Below are positions 46,969 to 60,069 of a DNA stretch of 64,000 nucleotides, one piece after another. Source of the stretch: Vermamoeba vermiformis (Eukaryota; Tubulinea; Echinamoebida); contig JBEWZL010000064.1 of NCBI GenBank assembly GCA_045837725.1, positions 1 through 64,000 of the forward strand. Reading direction: 5' to 3'. The notes under the pieces were generated by a model. It worked only from the letters and a program-made list of their open reading frames with translations. It did no database searches and was not told the DNA's origin. Numbering within the stretch: the stretch's first letter is position 1; the number at the start of each line of letters is the position of its first letter. The position numbers and the translations under genes were made by a program.

Positions 46969-49900
46969 TTATTTCTGCTTTGATTTGTTGCCTTTTTTTG
47001 ACCTCGCTCCCTTCTTTGCGCTCTTTTGTTTCTTGATTTGGTGCGCGGAGTTCTGAACAATGTCGTCCATCATGCCTTCTTCATCATCCTCGCCGTCATC
47101 GAGCTCTGATAAGAAGCCAGTGCCATCGTATGTGTTCGGCGTAACTGTCTCAAATTTAACGACGTGCAAGTTGCTCGGGATCTGCCATCGTGGGTCACTT
47201 GCCACTTTAGGATATTTCTTCAGCGCTTCAGATTTGAGTTCAGCAGCGTCGTATGAAATGATGTCATAAGTATCAAAGTGCTTCGCCATTTTGGTTTTGA
47301 AGGGTGATTTGGTCAACATTAAGTGCAGGATCCATATCGCTGAGCCCAATGAAGTGCCGTCAATCTTCTTCGCGTTGTAAATGCACGTGCAAACTGTCAC
47401 AATCATCGTCACTTGCATATTATACACGTTGCTGCCGAGTGCTTCTCTAGCCAAGGGATCATTCGTCTGCAAGATCATGTCGAGCATGGTTTTGACACGT
47501 GTCAAGAGATGTTCAGCTTGCTCTGGGTGGTACTGTAACAAGTCATCAACGAGCTCTTGAATGCCAGAGGACTCGGAACTAAATTGATCGCCATCTCCAT
47601 CGTCGAATGCATTGACAATTTGTTTCATGAAAATTGCGTTGTCAAATATCAACCAGAAGAGGCGCAAATACTCTGCAGTGTCTTTGTAGAATTTCGACAT
47701 CTTCAACTTATGCAAAGAGTGGAACAACTGTGCGCCCTTCCAATAAAAGAAAAGGTCTTTTTGCGCGACAATGAACGGCTCTAACTCCTTCAGTTGGCGC
47801 ACCAGATTTTGACACGAAAAGTCTGGGAAGCGTGTGTTGAGGCACCCAATCAAGTTTAGGCCTCGGTTGGAGAATGTTGCGCTCCATTGCATGAAGCCTG
47901 GATTTGGTTGAGTTAAAAACATATCTCAAGGTACCGCGTTGTTTCGACTTACAGAAATCCAAGTAAATGTTACTCCACATCAACATGTATTCTCGTAGCT
48001 TCGGATACAATGGCAGCTCCGCAGCATTAAATGTAAGTATAGGCCTAATATTATTCAAAAAGAAGTCTTCTTCCTCTTCCGTCAAGCGAGGATCCGCCTG
48101 TTATTATCAGTTAGAAAGTACTTCATAAAATACATTTACTTACGCCCCAGTCCCAGTCGTAAGTCATCCACGCTGAAATAAATGCATTGGCCTCTTCATA
48201 ATCTTTTTCGGTGTCTTGAGGATCCGCATCCAGAAGTTCAAACGCGATGGATGTGTCGAGCGGAATGAACTGTACTTCATCATGTTCGAGCGCTAGAACA
48301 CGCTGAAATAGTGCTGAGAGATAATGAAGTCGATTATAATGGAAGTCGAAGTTTGACAGGTGTCTCGAACTCGACGTGTAAGCGCTCATGATCGACACAT
48401 CGGACTTTAACAATTTAGGCTACAAACAACTCGGTTAATATTGAAATCGCTCTATAGTGTCGGCGTATATCAAAGTACCTTAGTGACAATCTTCTGCCAG
48501 TCCTTGTACAACGTGTCCAACTCGTCAAAGACAGGTGTCAACAAGCGATCGCTCTTCTGCATTCGACGCATTGTATCCCATATATGCTTGATGCACAAAT
48601 TAAATATACTACGTTGTTTTCTCGTGTATAGGTAGTACGTGACAGTAGCCAGTGTTTTTTCAAGACCAAATCGCAAGTCTGTCAGGCAATGCAAATAGAC
48701 AATTGCGTGCAACGCGAATCTAATCGATATCAACGCGAGATCCTACAACCATTATTAATTCGCTTTATCTGTGAATATAACTCAGCTTACCTTGTCGTAC
48801 GTAGCTGCCAATGCTGTCGAAGACAACTGCAATCCAACCACGATGAGATTGTGCAACTCGTCCCAGAGCCCGTGTGTTGAAGAGTAACTTGGACTGCGTA
48901 ACATCAGCGCATCGAATTGGTTGCACAACATCCATGCCCACGAGTCCATATGTGCTAAAAATACATCGTCAGTAATATTCGTGGTAATGAATAACGTACC
49001 ATTGATTTTGTTCAGTAACGCAGGCGAGCTCTTAATTGCCTTGGTAAGTGCGTCTCTTGCTTGCTGGCCAACAGCGTCCTTCACCGATGCATTTGTACGA
49101 GAGAATCCGTAGGCATAGAAAAATCCTGAAATGGACCAATCATAAAGCACGGCTGAACTATCTGGGAAAGCCTCCACAACTTCTTTCAACTTGTCGAACA
49201 CTTGAACACAAATGCTTTCTTTGCGCTGCGACCATTTACGCTTGAACAACTCCAACATGGTGCGTGCCAAGTTGAATCTAAAAATACAGTTAGAAAATGA
49301 ATATCACACTTGAGCGTACCGATAGATAAACGAGTTTGGCGTGAGGCTAATCGCATTTTGGAACCGTGTTCGTGCGTGATGCAGCATGGACACTTGTTTC
49401 TCAACTTTGACACTCGACTTCCAGTCTTTCATCTTCAACACCTGTTTGACCAATCATTAACAATTGCGTCTTTATAACAACCATCGTACCTTTAATAACG
49501 ATGCTATTCCTGTTGCATAGTCGATGAAGCTCGTGTACTTGACTTTGTGTTTGATGGCTGTGATGTCTGAATCCACGAACTCAAATTCGCACTGTCTCTT
49601 GTTCATTTCAATGCCTTTCAACGACTTGAGTGTCTTCAGCTTCAAGTCAACGCCTTTTTTGAATACTGCCGAAATGTTCAACTTCTGCTCGCTCGGTGGC
49701 TTGCTTTCTATATTAGGCAACAGCAAATCTGATTCGCGCTTCATTTGCAGCTCTTTGGCAATGTTCTCGCGCTGATGTGTTTCGAGAATATCGAGCGATC
49801 TTTCTGACACTTCAATGCCCGTCAGCTCGCAGAATCTCACGACTAAGTGTGAAGAATTCAATTGCAAGTGATGATATAGTGATACATTGTTATCTTTTTC

Positions 49901-52371
49901 TTGGTCAGTTAATGAATTTGCACCTAAACAGCGCGTGTTAGAATGGCAAGTAATAATCCTAGCAACACGTACCGTATTTGTGCATGAGTGAGACTTTGAT
50001 TTCGTGCTGCCAGAAGTACTGATTGCCGTTGGGATCGGCAAAGTAGTTCAAGATCTTGAGTGCTTCTTTTCTGAACGGCTGTTCAACGGGCAATTTCATT
50101 CTGTTCAACTGAGACCGCCAAACAGCCCTCAATTCATTCTTCAACGTGCGACACACCATTTCCGTGACGAGAATTCGTTGTGCCTCGATGTTGCTTTCGA
50201 TGCACGGTTGACGCCTCGATGTATGTTAGAATGAACGACGCGAGAACAACTGTGCGCTGTGTACGTACCTTATGCGACCCAAAAACCTCAAGTTGATGCC
50301 TTCATTGTGCAGTTCTAATATCATCAGACTGATCCAGTTCTCGTTGATTCGCTTAATGGTCTCAGGGTCACCGAGCTTCGCCGCAAATGACGGTATCACC
50401 TCGTCGCGCAACCTCTTTGTAGCCGCCTCAACATCAGCCTCTTGCTTCTTAACATTAGGATCGAGTTTGTTCCACGAAGTAAATGCGTCCGATGTTAGAG
50501 GCACGGGGTTGGCTTGTACAAGTCTGAAATAAGGATTAGAACCAGAACTAATAGTCAGGCCACAGGTACATACTCAGGACGCAAGAACTCGTAGAAAACG
50601 GCTCTAGTATTCGTGCCTGGCTCAGGTTTAGCAGGCGGGAAGAGTCTCGCAAAATCTGAACAAGTTAGGGGACAAAGAGCGTACTCGAGATTACATACCA
50701 ACAATATAGAACCTATCATCATCGCCTCGATGCACTTCAATATCACCAGGACCAATGATCCTCTTGCTGCCTACCAAGTGCTCGAGTAAGTTCAGCTTTT
50801 TGCCCACTTTCTTCATTAAAGGCACGACAGGCGGTGCGTCATTGTGAATGGTCTTGCCAGCGTCAGATGAGCCATAAACGAGCGACCCTTTGGATATAGG
50901 CAAGAAACTCATGGCGACCAATCGATAGCCCTTGTAGTCGATCAACGCCATCAACGGCGTGTTGAGATCTGGAATGTTGCAGTTCATGATATTAGCGCAG
51001 CCTAGCAAGTGTTAGATCGTCTCTCAAGCACCAACTACTTTCACTGACGTACCTAGTAGCTCGTGTCCTCCAGCCTTTGATGCTCGTTCATCGTCAGGAG
51101 TTGATCCGCCATACATCCAAAATGGTGTAGTACGGTAAGCAAATGTTGTGTCTACCGCGTACTTGAACAATATGCCACGCACGACAAACTTCTCGCCGCC
51201 TGCCTGTCCGCCCATTGCCGTTGGCTTAACTGTTTTGCTTTCAGGAGGCAATGTCCGTTCGGAGATTATAATGCGACCATATGTTTCTACAACAGATTAA
51301 CAACGGCCATCCATCGTTATTGAATTACTTACCTGCGTTGTATACGAAGTCATTGGCTAATTGACCGAGCTGTTCAAACTTCCTGACTGAATCCGGCAGT
51401 GACATCAATCGTCTGAACTCCGTGTTGTAAAACAAATTGATATTTCCAAGCATCTCTTGTGTCTCGTTGCTCAAGTTTTTCTGATCGGAGTTATCTATAC
51501 CAACGTTAATGGCTACTTAAAAAGAATTATCACGTTCATACCTTCAGAATTAATTATGTCTTCAAATGCAGTGATAGTGTTGAGCACTTCAAGATCTTCT
51601 TCGTCGCCCTGGTCTTCTGTCTCTTTGTTGCTGCTCTCCTTTGCTGGTTTGTGCAACACTAATCGTGCGAGAGAGTCGAGCTCGTAACCGCCGTAACCTT
51701 GAATGTGATCGTTGTTCTGTTGTTCCTCGTCATAATATCCGTCGACTTTCTGAGAGCTTGAAGTCGTGCTACTGTCGCTGCTATTATACTCGTAGCCTTC
51801 AACTTTATTAGCTTCATAAGGCTTAATGTCTGATGAAGAACTCTTAACGTCAGTGGATGCGTAGGGTTTGATGTCGTTTGAGCTCTTCGTTACGTCTGTA
51901 GCTTCATATGGGTTTATATCGTCTGAACTATTTGTTACGTCAGTGGCTGCATATGGCTTTATATCATTTGAACTCTCAATAGCGCTTGAACTCGTCTTAA
52001 TACCGCTGCTGGATCGGGGTGACTTTTTGTAATTTGGCTGAATAATAACATACGAATTTTTTTGCTGACTACTGACGCTGTCAATTGCGTCCTTTTCGCT
52101 AATTTGGTTGTGGTTTTTGTTCACCATCACCGTGTTGAGCAAAAAAATAGCCTTGTAATTCCTGATCGGTATTCATGTTCGTATAAAAGTTTGGAAATTC
52201 ATCTCTAGGACTCCGTACATCGCTCTTTGGTAATACTTCTTGGTCATATATCGATTGTTCTAAGTCTGCCGCTGATACATAGGCAGATTGTGTTAATTGC
52301 GAATTACTGTTTGGATCTGGCTTACGTATCAATGAACTAACTTGATCTCCATCTAAATATTTATCTGCCAT
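46969..52371 (-). CDS. Large CLU-domain (clustered-mitochondria type) protein
   Basis: Start MADKYLDGDQVSSLIRKPDP. The first 280 residues are disordered and Ser-rich, with four tandem 15-residue repeats (DIKPYxATDV pattern, 51797-51976). A CLU-type domain follows: SVRKFEQLGQLANDFVYNA, GGQAGGEKFVVRGILFKYAV, KAGGHELLG, LNTPLMALIDYKGYRLVAMS, KGSLVYGSSDAGKTIH, LLEHLVGSKRIIGPGDIEVH and DDDRFYIVDFARLFPPAKP, matching CLU signature blocks. The remaining 1,200 or so residues are alpha-helical and unlike TIF31 TPRs, ending in a Lys-rich basic tail. At 52140-52155 the frame changes at a run of seven T. About 16 exons. CLU proteins act in mitochondrial distribution and mRNA handling; here that is inference. 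Confidence 0.72.
51797..51976 (-). repeat. Four 45-bp coding repeats in the CLU gene
   Basis: Each unit encodes 15 residues on the pattern S-S-x-D-I-K/N-P-Y-x-A-x-D/K-V. Units differ at several positions, so they are older than a fresh slippage event. Confidence 0.75.
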
Positions 52372-52757
52372 ATTTTTGGAACTATCTGGATTGTAGTGTT
52401 AGAATCCGAACCTATTCAATAGTATTCAATACTTTTGGTGCGCGGGGATCTTTTAAAGTTCAAAAAAAGCTTAAAAATGGCGTAATATACAAATAACAGA
52501 TCCCAAAAAATTTTAATATGGCTAAATTATTAATTATTATTCTTTCTTATTGGTATTTATTGCAGTAAACTTTTCATTTGGAGCATACCAATCCTTAATG
52601 GCCAAAATAATAGCAGCAGCTAATCTTTTGAATGTATAGCTATATACACAAGCGTGCTAAGTTTAGTTGTGGTCGGTCTATGGAATTCAATAGCGAGACT
52701 GAAATTGGATCAAAGAAAAGTTAGTGACACTCCTCGCCCATAAGTATACCCCAAGTA
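52372..52757. other. Intergenic between SUZ gene 3' end and CLU gene start
   Basis: AT-rich, about 385 bp, with no exon, repeat or RNA gene recognised. Confidence 0.5.
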
Positions 52758-53374
52758 TTATTTTTTATTATTGTTCCTATTATTTACATTTTTCGAACCT
52801 TTAGCGTTACTAGTAACGCCAGGTTTACTGGTGTTTACTGGATTGCGCGTCTCCGCTTGGTCTTCACTGCTAAATATAGCAGCTCTAGCTTTTGCATAAT
52901 TAGCTTCGCGCTCTTGAATGGTCATTTGAGGCTTTGAAGTCGCAGAGGATGCGCCAGAAGGAGCATTAGAATTGGATGGACCGGACTGCCGCTTCATTAT
53001 TTGCACTGTTGGCTTGGCAGCAAAATAAGGATGTGCCTCTCTTAGCCAATCATCTGTTTTTTCGAAATTTTGCTCTATAATATCAAATATACTCGATGAG
53101 CGTAAGATCCGATAATGCACGCACGAAAAAAATATTCTAAAAATGCAAATAATAATTTAAAATTCGTATTCGTGCCATAAAATAGTATTTAAATGGTTAC
53201 GTAAGCAACGCGTCGATATCCAACAAAGGGAGTATCAGAGGGGACGTGATCTTCGAAAGATTCTCTCGTGTTCCAACGATACATACCTTGTTCTTTCGCC
53301 TGTTCTGTTTTGATTTTTTCAGCGATGTTCTTCTCTAATTCTTGTTCATCAATATCCTCCCACGAATCTGCCAT
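52758..53374 (-). CDS. SZRD1-like: SUZ-domain protein, SZRD1-like
   Basis: Starts MADSWEDIDEQELEKNI, matching the acidic Trp-Glu start of SZRD1. The SUZ block appears at PTVQIMKRQ and QEREANYAKARAAIFSS, with a polar Asn/Lys-rich tail ending NNRNNNKK. The best joining uses a donor at GTATGT near 53293 and an acceptor near 53078, giving about 150 residues and a 216-nt intron. SUZ proteins bind RNA. Divergent from ECO1 with 217 bp between starts. Confidence 0.7.
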
Positions 53375-53591
53375 TGTTGGCCATTATTTGTTTTTGAGTT
53401 AAAATAATCGGCTTTCTCAAACTTCTCAGTTATAGGTACGTAACAACTGATTTGACTAATACCATCGTTCCCACAAGACGCCTCAAACAATCTTGAATCA
53501 TTCGAATTGCGCGGGAAACGGTTTGTAACGACTAGTTTGCCAAAAACCTGATAATAGTTATCTTTACAACAGTAGAACTGTACAATATATC
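53375..53591. promoter_or_regulatory. Divergent promoter of the SUZ gene and ECO1
   Basis: A 217-bp gap between two opposing starts. No specific motif can be assigned. Confidence 0.5.
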
Positions 53592-55133
53592 ATGCAAGCT
53601 GATATCTCGAAGTTCTTTGCGGTCAAGAAGTCATCTGAACCTGTCAATCCGTACCTTCAAAAGATCAGCAACAAAAGTGGCTTGAAAAAATCAAATTCAT
53701 TTGATGATAGTGTATTTAAATTCGAACTATCTCCTTCCAAGAAAAAGGGAACATTAGCAAGCAAACCGAAATCAAGATCCTTCCTAAATGAAGATTCGGA
53801 CTCTGACAGTGCTCCGAAGAAAAAAGGCCGCAAGAGAAAATTAGAAACAGATGAAGAGCCTACTAAAAATAAGGTAAGAATATTAACTGCGGATGCAGAA
53901 CGTCAACAACAAATATTTAAATTATTTCTCGGTCAGAAGGCGCGCATTGACGCAAAGCAACTACATTTAACGGAAGACTTACGCGAGGTAATAATTATAC
54001 GCCAGTAAGAAATATTTCATAGTCGCTCATGATTGGATCAGATCTGTCCAAAATGTGGCATGCCGTACGCTGCAGGCTTGGCTGAAGACGAGAAAATTCA
54101 TCGTATGCATTGCAATAAGAAAGTAGTCGCCAAGCCTATTCAATTTACCGTAAGTACAAGTAATGCAGAGGATTTCAATCTACGCCCATTATTTCGAACC
54201 AAGCCTAACTGCTTGATCCGTTAGGGCTGGCAAAATCAAGTGACAGTGCGAGAAGACAAAGGCGAAGGCAGTTACATCGTCGTGGTTGATTGTAACGACA
54301 AAGCATACACGTACAAGGTACGCAATACCACGTGCTCGTACTACTTTCTCTTCGTTGTACTAACGCCAATTTACTAGAAATTTACCGACATTAGAGACAT
54401 GGTGCACCAAGAGATTGGCTGGAACGGCGAGAAGGGCTCAAACGAACTCGTAAGTAGATCTTGAAACACGTGCCCGCTAACAAGATGGTGCTAACTATTC
54501 TTGTTCTCAAGTGGTACCTCTACGTGAAGCCAATCAAAAAGAATTCAGAAAAGAAGCACGTGGTGGGATGTTTGGTGATGGAGACGATCAACCAGGCGTA
54601 TCCCATCATCTTTGAAGAGACGCCACAGTCCTCTCAGAACACCCCCGCTGAAGCAAAGCAGAGTGACAGCCAAGACAAAGACACGAGCACCAAAGCTTCA
54701 AACACTACTGCTGATAAGAAGACGAAAAGCAAGGCTAAAGCTAAAGGCGAAAACGAATCTGGATCGCCAACAAAAAAATCTCAAAGCAACGGGCTAGCCG
54801 ATTCGACAGACATGCTATCACAATCATTTGATATGGACAGTATAGTGTGCAGCAAAGATGCCCATGAAGCTGCCCTTGGTGTGAGCAGGATCTGGGTCCA
54901 CACTGATGAGCGACGAAAGGGCATTGCCACAAAGCTGATTGATGCTGCAAGGTAAGACCACCGAACAGTGATAAAATGTCTTGTTACTTAGTTATTTTAT
55001 CAGAGCGCATCACATCCAGAAGTACGGTCGTGTCATTCCGAAGAGCTTGATTGCATTCTCACAGCCAACGCGTGACGGCAAACATTTCGCTGTAAATTAT
55101 TTTGGAAAGAAGAACTTCTTGGTCTACGGATAG
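53592..55133 (+). CDS. ECO1: Sister-chromatid cohesion acetyltransferase Eco1/ESCO
   Basis: Acetylates the cohesin subunit Smc3 during S phase. Residues 2-9 are QADISKFF, a textbook PCNA-interacting (PIP) box at the extreme N terminus. A disordered Ser/Lys region follows (KKKGRKRKLE), then the C2H2 finger (CPKCGMPYAAG, EKIHRMHC) near 54045, an acetyltransferase part (YVKPIKKN, VVGCLVMETI), motif A (RIWVHTDERRKGIATKLIDA) near 54880, and the conserved end (IAFSQPTRDGKHFAVNYFG, FLVYG). A 90-residue Ser/Thr/Lys-rich insert lies at about 54620-54850. Introns about 25-60 nt, one possibly 28 nt at 53874. Stop TAG at 55131-55133. Strong call. Confidence 0.9.
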
Positions 55134-55339
55134 ATCGCGAGCATAGTCAACCTGTATTATAAAAATTGTAGAATAAACGGTTTTGCGGATTTCGTACGAA
55201 GCACCAACTTGGATCTTTACTTAGCTATTGAGCCTATCTTGCTTGAGGTTTTGATTTTCACCTCCGCCGAATTACGTTCATACTACTGGTTGTATCGGCA
55301 GTCATCAAAAATAATGTAAGTGCGGATCATTTATTGTTT

Positions 55340-56999
55340 CTAACAAACCATTCCTAGAATAAACAATACGGACACTGCTTGAGACAATCGGGTGGCTTGG
55401 CTACCACTTGTGACGCTGCTAGTATTTGGAGTTGAACTAGGATTGCCATTGGGTTGATAGGCTGAGTCAGGAGTACTTTCCGATGGTGCTGGCGGAATGC
55501 ATTGTATGGCAACTGTAACGTCATGTGGAGGAGTGCCAAATCTCGTCGTTTCAAAGCTAATGTAAGTCGTGTCATTGATAACGGACACATTTGTCACGTT
55601 AGTCGAGATAGGCAGCGAGGAGCACTTTGACAAAGGATCTTTAGCAGTGCAAACAAGACTTGCGTCGAAGTCAGTAAAGTTGTTGCACGATGTCAAAGTG
55701 GTCGGGCAATCGTAGTAGTCTGGCTCGATGAAGCAGCGAGGAATGGCATGAAGTTCCATTTCTCCGTCCACTAGAATGTGCATGTCCGTGATCGCAATCG
55801 TAGCGCCGAAGAAAGCTCGCCAATAGGGCCCCTCGAAGGCACCAACTATTGCCCATGAGCCTGACCTTCGTTGCACGATTAAGACCTTGCCAGTTGTTGT
55901 CGCGGTTTGGTATAGTGCGGCGGATACCAAGAATGTGTCTTTGTTGAAGGCCACGGAAGTATAGCCAAAAAGATTTTTTACGTTCGGATAACCAGATTGC
56001 TGTTGAGTTTTGTGTGCTCCAGGAACCACTCGCATTCTTCGTAAGCAAGAAGACTGTGTCCTATCAGTCGCCTTGCCCGCCATTATAGCGTCATCTCCGT
56101 TCCAAGATATAGAGTCCACATAAAGAGCGAAGTGAAGTGAGTCTTTGATCGTCCAGATCCAGGATGTTGCATTTGAAGAAAGTTGGTAAATGTATATGTT
56201 GCTTCCGTCACCAGCCACGAAGTGATTATTGTCGAATTGAAAAGAAGCTTTGCTGAAGACAAAGTTATAATAATCATTCCCCACAAGAGAGGAGATTCCA
56301 AGATGCTCGGAAAAAATAAACTTGTTCGTCATCGTCCAGTTGCCATTCACCAGCTGAAACTTGTACATTCCGGCAGATTTGGCTCTGGATGCCCAGGAAC
56401 CGGTTCCTGTTGCGTACGTGCTTATGCAAACAAAGGATCCATCAGATTGGAAACGGCCATATTCGAAAGTGATGCCTGCTTGCCAGGTCGGTCGTTGGAC
56501 CTCGAGGATGGTGCCGTTTTCGGAAAACTTAAATAGCTCCAAAATCATAATATAGCTTGCGGTCGTAATATCAAAGTGGCAGTATGTTATTGAGGCCCAT
56601 TCTCCATTCGTGTCCAGATCGGCGAAGTTTTCCATCTCGATTTTTAAGTTAGGAAATGTATGAGATGTCAATAACTTGTATCCTCCAGTAGAGTTGCGCT
56701 TCCATATACTGCTCTTAGAAATTTCATAAGGTCCAAAGGCTATAATCAAATCTTTGTAAGCTTTGAGCGATGGCCAGTACCCATAGGCAGACAGATTTGC
56801 AGTAAGATCCGAGATTCGGGTGTTCACTTCGGCGGTGAATGTCTTTAGATACAATAAGAACGTTAGAGATATGTTCAAATTCAATATAAATATGACTCGT
56901 TACCTCCAGCGTTCCATTGACGGTCAGGATCTGTGGTAAAGTTTCGCTACGAACACAAGCAATGGCCACAACCAAAAGCAGTAAATAACGTGACTTCAT
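55340..56999 (-). CDS. Secreted, probably GPI-anchored propeller-like surface protein
   Basis: Signal peptide (YLLLLVVAIACVRS) at 56999, one intron near 56910-56830, then one long exon. The ectodomain is rich in short beta-strands with Trp and Tyr (FGPYEISKSSIWKRN, AGMYKFQLVNGNWTM, DGSNIYIYQLSSN) and many N-glycosylation sites, like an FG-GAP or Kelch propeller. A Cys-rich part (CFIEPDYYDCPTTLTSCNN) precedes a Ser/Thr/Pro stalk and a hydrophobic end (SQAVSVLFILGMVC) that suits a GPI signal. No enzyme motif recognised. Role unknown; surface adhesion or sensing is inference. Confidence 0.65.
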
Positions 57000-57555
57000 C
57001 GTGTTGCTTCTATGTGTATATGATATTGAATGTTGTTTATAAGAACGTTCTGCGTTTAATACTTGTCACTAGCTATTGATTTTCCGAAAGAATCATGCGC
57101 AAGATCCGGTTAAATATCCGGTGATCTTCGAGCCACGACCAAAAAACCTATTATGATCTTAAGCTAAATAGTTAATAGAACTATCACCGACTGAAACATG
57201 TTTTTGGAAGGCTTCTCCCTGATGAAAAAGATTTTTTAATCTTTAGAAAGTGGCACTTTGTATAACATCTAGTGGCGCTGTTGATAGTAATCGACTTAAC
57301 ATCTAATCAGTTCGCACGCATTCACTCGTATTATATACTATTCAATCATGAATTCTCTCAAGTACCAGTAATAGATCACCTCGTGGTCGAACTGATCGTA
57401 CCTTGGTCGACCTCATAATGGTGCTGTAACTAGGACTGCTGATCGTAGCTGCCGTGTTGGCAATTGAGACATTGTACCTTCCGCTGCCAAAGCTAGTCGC
57501 AAACGAAAGTTTACTTGAAATATATTACAATGCACGGAATCAAAAGGTAATTTGA
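57000..57555. other. Intergenic between surface protein and 7TM-kinase A
   Basis: About 555 bp, AT-leaning, with no convincing exon or element. Confidence 0.5.
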
Positions 57556-59886
57556 TTAACTGAAACTATCTACACTTACGCGTTCCAAGTCGAACAAAAT
57601 CTCCTCAAAAGACGGTCGATCTCGGAATGCTTGCAGCCAACACTTTTGCATAATCTCTGCAAGTATAGGGTCGCAGTTGACAGGTACTGGCAGAATCTTG
57701 TTTTGATGCGCCACCATTGTGATGACTTGAAGTGGCGTGTGACCAGCAAACGGTGCCTGCACATTAGTCCATTAGTCACTTGCGCAGGGTTTATCACTTT
57801 TACTATTAGACTATACTTACTCGCAATGTTATCAACTCCCACATGACGACGCCGAATGACCATACATCTGCTTTCTCGCTGTAACTCTCTTGTCGTAACA
57901 CTTCAGGAGCCATCCATTGAGGTGTACCGACACGTGTCATTTTTTCAGTCAAGAACTTGACACGACTCATGCCAAAATCAGCGACCTTGCAGTTCCACTT
58001 CTCGTCGATCAAAATGTTGTGGCTCTGCAGACAACTGTTAGCAAACATGATCTAACTTCGAAAGACTAAAAGGTACCTTCAAATCGCGATGAATAATTGG
58101 TGGGTCACACGCGTGCAAAAATGCCATGCCACGCGCAATTTGTTTCATAATGTGGACGCGCAAAGGCCAGCTGAGTTGAATCTTCTCTTTCTGATTGCTC
58201 GGAGGATGCAAGATATTCCACAACGAGCCTCTTGACATGAACTCCGTCACGATGGCAAAGTTGGGTGCTTTGACGCTCAGGCCAATGAACGTTAGAATAT
58301 TTGGATGATCGAGCGTGCTCAGCAATGTGCACTCTTTGATCAAATCTTCAAACACTTCTTGCTGCTCTGACACCGACAGTGACACGCGCAACTTTTTGAT
58401 AGCGACGGGCGTCTTCTTCCACGTGCCTATGTAGATTGTTAAGCACGCAATACACGCATTACAAGAAGTGTTACTATGTACCTGAGTAGACCTCAGCAGC
58501 GTGACCTCGACCGACCATTGTATTGAGTTTCAACTCGTTCCAAGCAATGAACTTGACACCGCCTTGTAACAAGCGACGAATTGACGTCTTGCGATCGATC
58601 TGATCTTTGCTCTCGCCCTCTTCAATACCACTGATGTTGATGGGCTGCAACAGCGCTGCGTTCCTGTTAATGTAGCTCACGTCGTGTACAATGACAAAAT
58701 TCAAAATGAGCGCGAAGAACAAGCAGAACGTGCCGTTAGCGACCACTATAATAACATACATTAGTACACCTATTTGATATTGTAACAGTGTAAGTCACGT
58801 ACTCGTGAAACAATGTGCAGTCTCGTAACGTTCGAGTGCGTAAAGCAAGTACTTCAAAAAGAACAGCACGTGCACAGCCACTTGAAATACACTCCATATG
58901 AATGACGCAGGGCGGGGACGTGAGAAGTGAAATGATCTGCTGCACCTACACATCACACACGGTCAATTTCAGAATGCGAATGTCACGTGTAACAACAACT
59001 TGGATCCGTACCTTTTCACGATAAATAAAGCAGCCACAGCTGAAAATAGCAATGCCAACACAAGCTCAACAAGCACCTTCGATACTATATTAATATACGA
59101 AAAGAATACACGAATGTTTGGTGTGGCAACTTACGAATCCAAACCATCGACTGACAGCTTTTCCGACAACAAACGGTACCGTGGCACAAGCGATGCAAAG
59201 TACGACTAATGCAGCAGTAATAAGTACTGTTTGCTTAGTGACTGGTCCTCGGTGATCTTTGTTGAACAGGAAGAATATGATCGCGAGATCTATGAACCAG
59301 CGCAGACCAACAAAAAGCAAAGAGGCAAGCTGAGGAAAAATATCATATTAATAAATATATAATTAATAAAACGATCATATCTTCTCTTAAATTAACAGAT
59401 AAAGAGCGATCTATAAAACGGGATCGACACGTTTGCGACATTGTGCAATCGTTATTTGATATCAACTCGTGGAATCGATATTATATAATTTTGTAATAAT
59501 TAAGCGTGAGTTAATTTGAATGCTCGAATAGATCCAATGAAATTAATGGATGATCGGCAAAAATTAATTCTTCGAGTCTGACTTACGTCTTGAACCGCAC
59601 TCCACGGAAATGATGTAACAACGACCTCCATAAATAATATAACGCATGAAAATATTGAAAACTTGAAGTACAATGGGATGATTGCTGAGTTATTCGTCTT
59701 GTAATACAGTTTGATTATTAATGCCAATAATGTTATAGTTGCAAAGAAATAGCTGAAAAATAAGAATAACGGCACTCGCATCTCGCCCAGATCCCATTCT
59801 GCCTTCACTACCGCACAACAGATCTGGCTTTGGTCGCAGGGGAAATCCGGCAGGTCTTCATCGAAGATTGATATTGATATAGGCAT
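57556..59886 (-). CDS. Seven-helix membrane domain fused to TKL protein kinase, copy A
   Basis: The start [20 protein letters not shown] opens an extracellular stretch with Cys. Helices follow: [75 protein letters not shown], a short exon ending [31 protein letters not shown] and [16 protein letters not shown]. The cytosolic kinase has [13 protein letters not shown] (atypical Gly-loop), [69 protein letters not shown]. That is TKL Ser/Thr type. Possible upstream start at 60030. An intron of about 250 nt separates the first two exons. Confidence 0.75.
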
Positions 59887-60069
59887 AGATAAAATAAATA
59901 AATATAAATATATACAGTGCGCAGCGTGTGTTCTTGCGCAAGTTAAAATTAACGAAAACGAAATTGCGAGCGAAAAGTCAAACTTGCTCCAGTTCAATGG
60001 TTTTAGCCACATTAGCGCATTACAATACAATATGCTCGATTAAAATTATTTACATTACTATTCCCATTA

